This document shows, piece by piece, positions 61,846-64,000 of a DNA stretch of 64,000 bases; position 1 is the stretch's first letter; each line of letters opens with the position of its first letter. The notes beneath the pieces were generated by a model. It was given only the letters and a program-made list of their open reading frames with translations, ran no database searches and was not told the DNA's origin. A program made the position numbers and the translations under genes. This stretch comes from CAJBNH01 sp964447285 (GTDB lineage: Bacteria; Myxococcota_A; UBA9042), in NCBI GenBank assembly GCA_964447285.1, contig CAYURO010000007.1, forward strand, positions 1 through 64,000. The letters run 5' to 3'.

Positions 61846-62742
61846 TCACGGCCAGACGATGCCATCGGGCCTGAGCTCGCCCACTTCCCCGTGGATCCAA
61901 GCGTAGTTGTGCGCGGTGTGGCCCATCGGCACGCCCGCCACCACCGGCAGTTCCAGCGGTTGCAACAGGTCGTGCAGCACGTCGCGCACGCTGTAGCTCG
62001 CCACCTCGGACCGACACTGGTTGAAGTCGCCCAACGCCACGCCGACGGCTCCATCGAACGTTCCGCAGTCGATCAACTGAGTCAGCATGCGGTCGATGCG
62101 GTAGGGGGCCTCGCCGACGTCCTCGAGCACCACAATGGTGCCCTGCCCTTTGAGCGCCCACGGTGTGCCGCACAGGCTGGCCAGCACGCTGAGGTTGCCG
62201 CCCACCACCGGCCCACGCACCACGGCTTCAGGACCGCAGAACGACTCGGCAGGCAGCGGCGCGGCGCGCCCCGTGGACAACAGCGTCTGCACGGACTTGC
62301 GGCTCTCGGGGTCGGCACACACCACAGGCGGAGCGGCCTGCAGATCGTAGTCGCACAACCCTTGCAGCACCGGGCCGTGTACCGTGCGAAACCCCCTGGA
62401 CCAGAAAGCGGCGTGCACCGCGGTCGCATCGGAGAAACCGATGACCGGGCGGCCATCCAGTCGATCCCATGGCAGGTTCGCAAGCGTGTGGACCGTGCCG
62501 TAACCGCCGCGGGCAAACCAGACCGCGTCGATGCCGGGTTCGGTCAGCGCCCAGACCAGATCGTCGGTCCGCTCACGGACGGTACCCGCGCAATAACGGT
62601 GTTGGCAGCGGAGGTTGGGAGCCTCGACGATAGAGTGGCCCCACGATCGGACAACCTCGATCCCGCGGGCGAGGCGATCGGTGGAAAACACCCCGGCAGG
62701 GGCGACAACGGCGATGCGGGCGTGGATGGGCAGCGGCAGCAT
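61846..62742 (-). CDS. LD-carboxypeptidase, family S66
   Basis: LD-carboxypeptidases remove the terminal D-Ala from murein tetrapeptides during cell-wall recycling. The 298-residue protein has the Ser nucleophile in IGFSDATAVH near 108, a Glu in VVLEDVGEAPYRIDRM and a His in MGHTAHNYAWIHG near 280, the Ser-Glu-His set of the family. The substrate could instead be a microcin-type compound, as in MccF, but the general form is LdcA-like. The ATG at 62742 starts directly before the conserved ARIAVVAPAG; an upstream in-frame start at 62781 is less likely. Confidence 0.92.
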   Translation of the reverse strand: MLPLPIHARIAVVAPAGVFSTDRLARGIEVVRSWGHSIVEAPNLRCQHRYCAGTVRERTDDLVWALTEPGIDAVWFARGGYGTVHTLANLPWDRLDGRPVIGFSDATAVHAAFWSRGFRTVHGPVLQGLCDYDLQAAPPVVCADPESRKSVQTLLSTGRAAPLPAESFCGPEAVVRGPVVGGNLSVLASLCGTPWALKGQGTIVVLEDVGEAPYRIDRMLTQLIDCGTFDGAVGVALGDFNQCRSEVASYSVRDVLHDLLQPLELPVVAGVPMGHTAHNYAWIHGEVGELRPDGIVWP

Positions 62743-62867
62743 GACCCGGGAGCGTAGGGCTGGCGTCGCGGACGTCAACAAGTCCGGGCAAAACGAGCCT
62801 TTCGATTGCGGACGCCAACCTCTACACTGCGCTTCCGCACATCATCGCCGCTCTGGGGGGATTTCTC

Positions 62868-64000
62868 ATGCTTTCGCGTACTGCATTCTGTTGCATTGTC
62901 CTATGTGTCACGACCGTAGCGGCGTGCGGTTCGGAGACGGAGACCCCCGGCCTGGTCCAGACCGACGTGGTCGTCACCGATCCCGACGCCGTGGGCGACA
63001 TCGCCGACGACGCGACCCCGACGAGCGACACGATTCAACAGGACGACGCCGTTGCGGACGTCACCGAAGACGCCACGGAACAGGACGTGAGCCCCGACGT
63101 CACCGAAGTCACCGCCAAGTATGCGAATTGTCCTGATCTTGTGCAGTGCATCACCCTGGCGTGCGCGTCCGGCGTGGCGGGATGCGAAACGGCGTGTCTG
63201 ACGGATGCGAGCTCGGCGGCCATCGTCGCGTCGGCACCGCTGCTGATGTGTGTCCAAGGCACGTGTCAGGCCGGCCTGTGCAAGGGCAGCCAGGACCCGA
63301 AGTGCGTGGACCAGTGCATCCAGTCCAAGTGCATGTCGCAGCTCTACACCTGTCTGGACGACGGCACGGCTGGACCCGCCGCTTGCAAGGACGCCTCGGC
63401 GTGCTTCGACGGCTGCTCCATGGCCAACCAGGACGGGCTGCAGTGCATGGCGAGCTGCTACAACGGCCTGACGGCCAAGGCCAAAACACGCGTGCAGGCG
63501 ATCAGCGACTGCGTGGCCAAGTCGACCTCGGCAGACCCGATGGCAGAGTGCGGTGCAGAGGTCATGGCGTGCCTGTTGGAGGGCCAGTCGGGCTCGCTCG
63601 AGTGCTGGCAACTGTTCGACTGCAACCAGACCTGCGCGCCTGAACGCAGCGACGGCGACTGCTTGATCAAGTGCCTGACGCAGGCCTCGCCCGCCGCTCA
63701 GCAGAAGTTCACCCCCCTGCTGCCCTGTTTGGGCCAGACCGAGACCACGCCGGAGTGCGCCACGGCCTTCATGGGCTGCATCGACCCGACCGGCAGCAAG
63801 ACCTGTTGGGATGCGGTGACTTGCGCCAACGAGTGCAAGCAGGCGGCCGGGGAAACCGACCCGGGTCCCGGCTGTGCGTTCGGATGCCTGCACCAGTCCA
63901 AGCCCGCCGCGGCAGCCCAAGCGCTGGAGCTGTTCAACTGCAACAGCGACGGCGGCACCCTGACACCCGAGTGCCAAGACAAGTACATCCAGTGTCTGGA
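62868..64000 (+). CDS. Cys-rich lipoprotein with acidic linker, truncated by window end
   Basis: The reading frame is open from the ATG at 62868 to the end of the window (377 codons so far). GGGGGG lies 8 bases upstream, and TACACT at 62823-62828 may be the -10 box. The leader ends in TVAAC (lipobox), followed by an acidic linker rich in D-V and D-A pairs (to about residue 80), like those of the VWA protein and the hydrolase. Then come Cys-rich units of about 40-60 residues with recurring patterns such as CPDLVQC, CVDQCIQSKC, CFDGCS, CMASCYNGL, CLIKCLTQAS, CAFGCLHQS. The protein is probably surface-exposed and disulfide-bonded. Function unknown. Confidence 0.8.
   Translation, partial: MLSRTAFCCIVLCVTTVAACGSETETPGLVQTDVVVTDPDAVGDIADDATPTSDTIQQDDAVADVTEDATEQDVSPDVTEVTAKYANCPDLVQCITLACASGVAGCETACLTDASSAAIVASAPLLMCVQGTCQAGLCKGSQDPKCVDQCIQSKCMSQLYTCLDDGTAGPAACKDASACFDGCSMANQDGLQCMASCYNGLTAKAKTRVQAISDCVAKSTSADPMAECGAEVMACLLEGQSGSLECWQLFDCNQTCAPERSDGDCLIKCLTQASPAAQQKFTPLLPCLGQTETTPECATAFMGCIDPTGSKTCWDAVTCANECKQAAGETDPGPGCAFGCLHQSKPAAAAQALELFNCNSDGGTLTPECQDKYIQCL

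Overview
The window is about 64 kb of compact, GC-rich chromosomal DNA. It carries roughly 50 protein genes on both strands and no rRNA, tRNA, CRISPR array, prophage or insertion sequence that I could recognise. The lineage is most likely Myxococcota or a neighbouring former deltaproteobacterial group; this is inferred from several traits. These are many lipoproteins with an acidic Asp-Val/Asp-Thr linker after the lipid-anchored Cys, Cys-rich secreted proteins, a MYXO-CTERM-like tail on a secreted metalloprotease, Hanks-type membrane kinases, a phage-type tail-tube protein outside any phage, and frequent GTG starts. Convergent genes often abut or overlap (gluQ/vapC overlap by 23 bp; malQ and the Ppx gene have no gap), while operon genes commonly share ATGA or GTGA junctions.

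Layout. 1-476: no gene, but a large nested inverted repeat. 477-1481: an ApbE-type flavin transferase. 1642-7682: pyrimidine and beta-alanine catabolism (beta-ureidopropionase, dihydropyrimidinase, methylmalonate-semialdehyde dehydrogenase, class III aminotransferase) plus a small membrane-anchored repeat protein. 7699-9441: GluQ and a VapBC-type pair. 9537-13378: acyl-CoA dehydrogenase and gamma-glutamyltransferase, divergent. 13406-17347: an envelope operon (two lipoproteins, one polytopic membrane protein). 17615-21887: NadE, MalQ and a Ppx/GppA phosphatase. 22177-26563: tail-tube protein, terminator, promoter, then lipoprotein, Aat, B12-type radical SAM and zinc-ribbon membrane protein. 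26659-29276: divergent ApbE paralogue, rhomboid protease and an unknown membrane protein. 29652-34952: PutA and a YitT-type protein. 34989-37561: PreT-PreA, the first enzyme of the same pyrimidine pathway. 37759-43357: small haem-type membrane protein, CydAB oxidase, secreted hydrolase and GNAT protein. 43370-49078: metalloprotease and partner, ferrochelatase, VWA lipoprotein. 49172-52755: biliverdin-reductase-like oxidoreductase, Ung, glucokinase and a DUF971 protein. 52778-57750: two tandem sensor Ser/Thr kinases and a plastid-type NadA. 57910-62742: agmatine-to-putrescine enzymes, ABC exporter and LD-carboxypeptidase. 62868-end: a truncated Cys-rich lipoprotein.

How the genes fit together. 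PreTA, dihydropyrimidinase, beta-ureidopropionase, the aminotransferase and MmsA together give the complete reductive route from uracil or thymine to acyl-CoA, split between two sites about 28 kb apart. NadA and NadE are both NAD biosynthesis genes. PutA, the acyl-CoA dehydrogenase and the pyrimidine enzymes suggest amino-acid, fatty-acid and nucleobase use. I see no clearly new multi-gene system. The strongest candidates for something undescribed are the structured non-coding elements at 43-176 and 50215-50298, the tandem sensor kinases, the lone tail-tube gene and the ApbE paralogue that has lost its flavin-site motifs.
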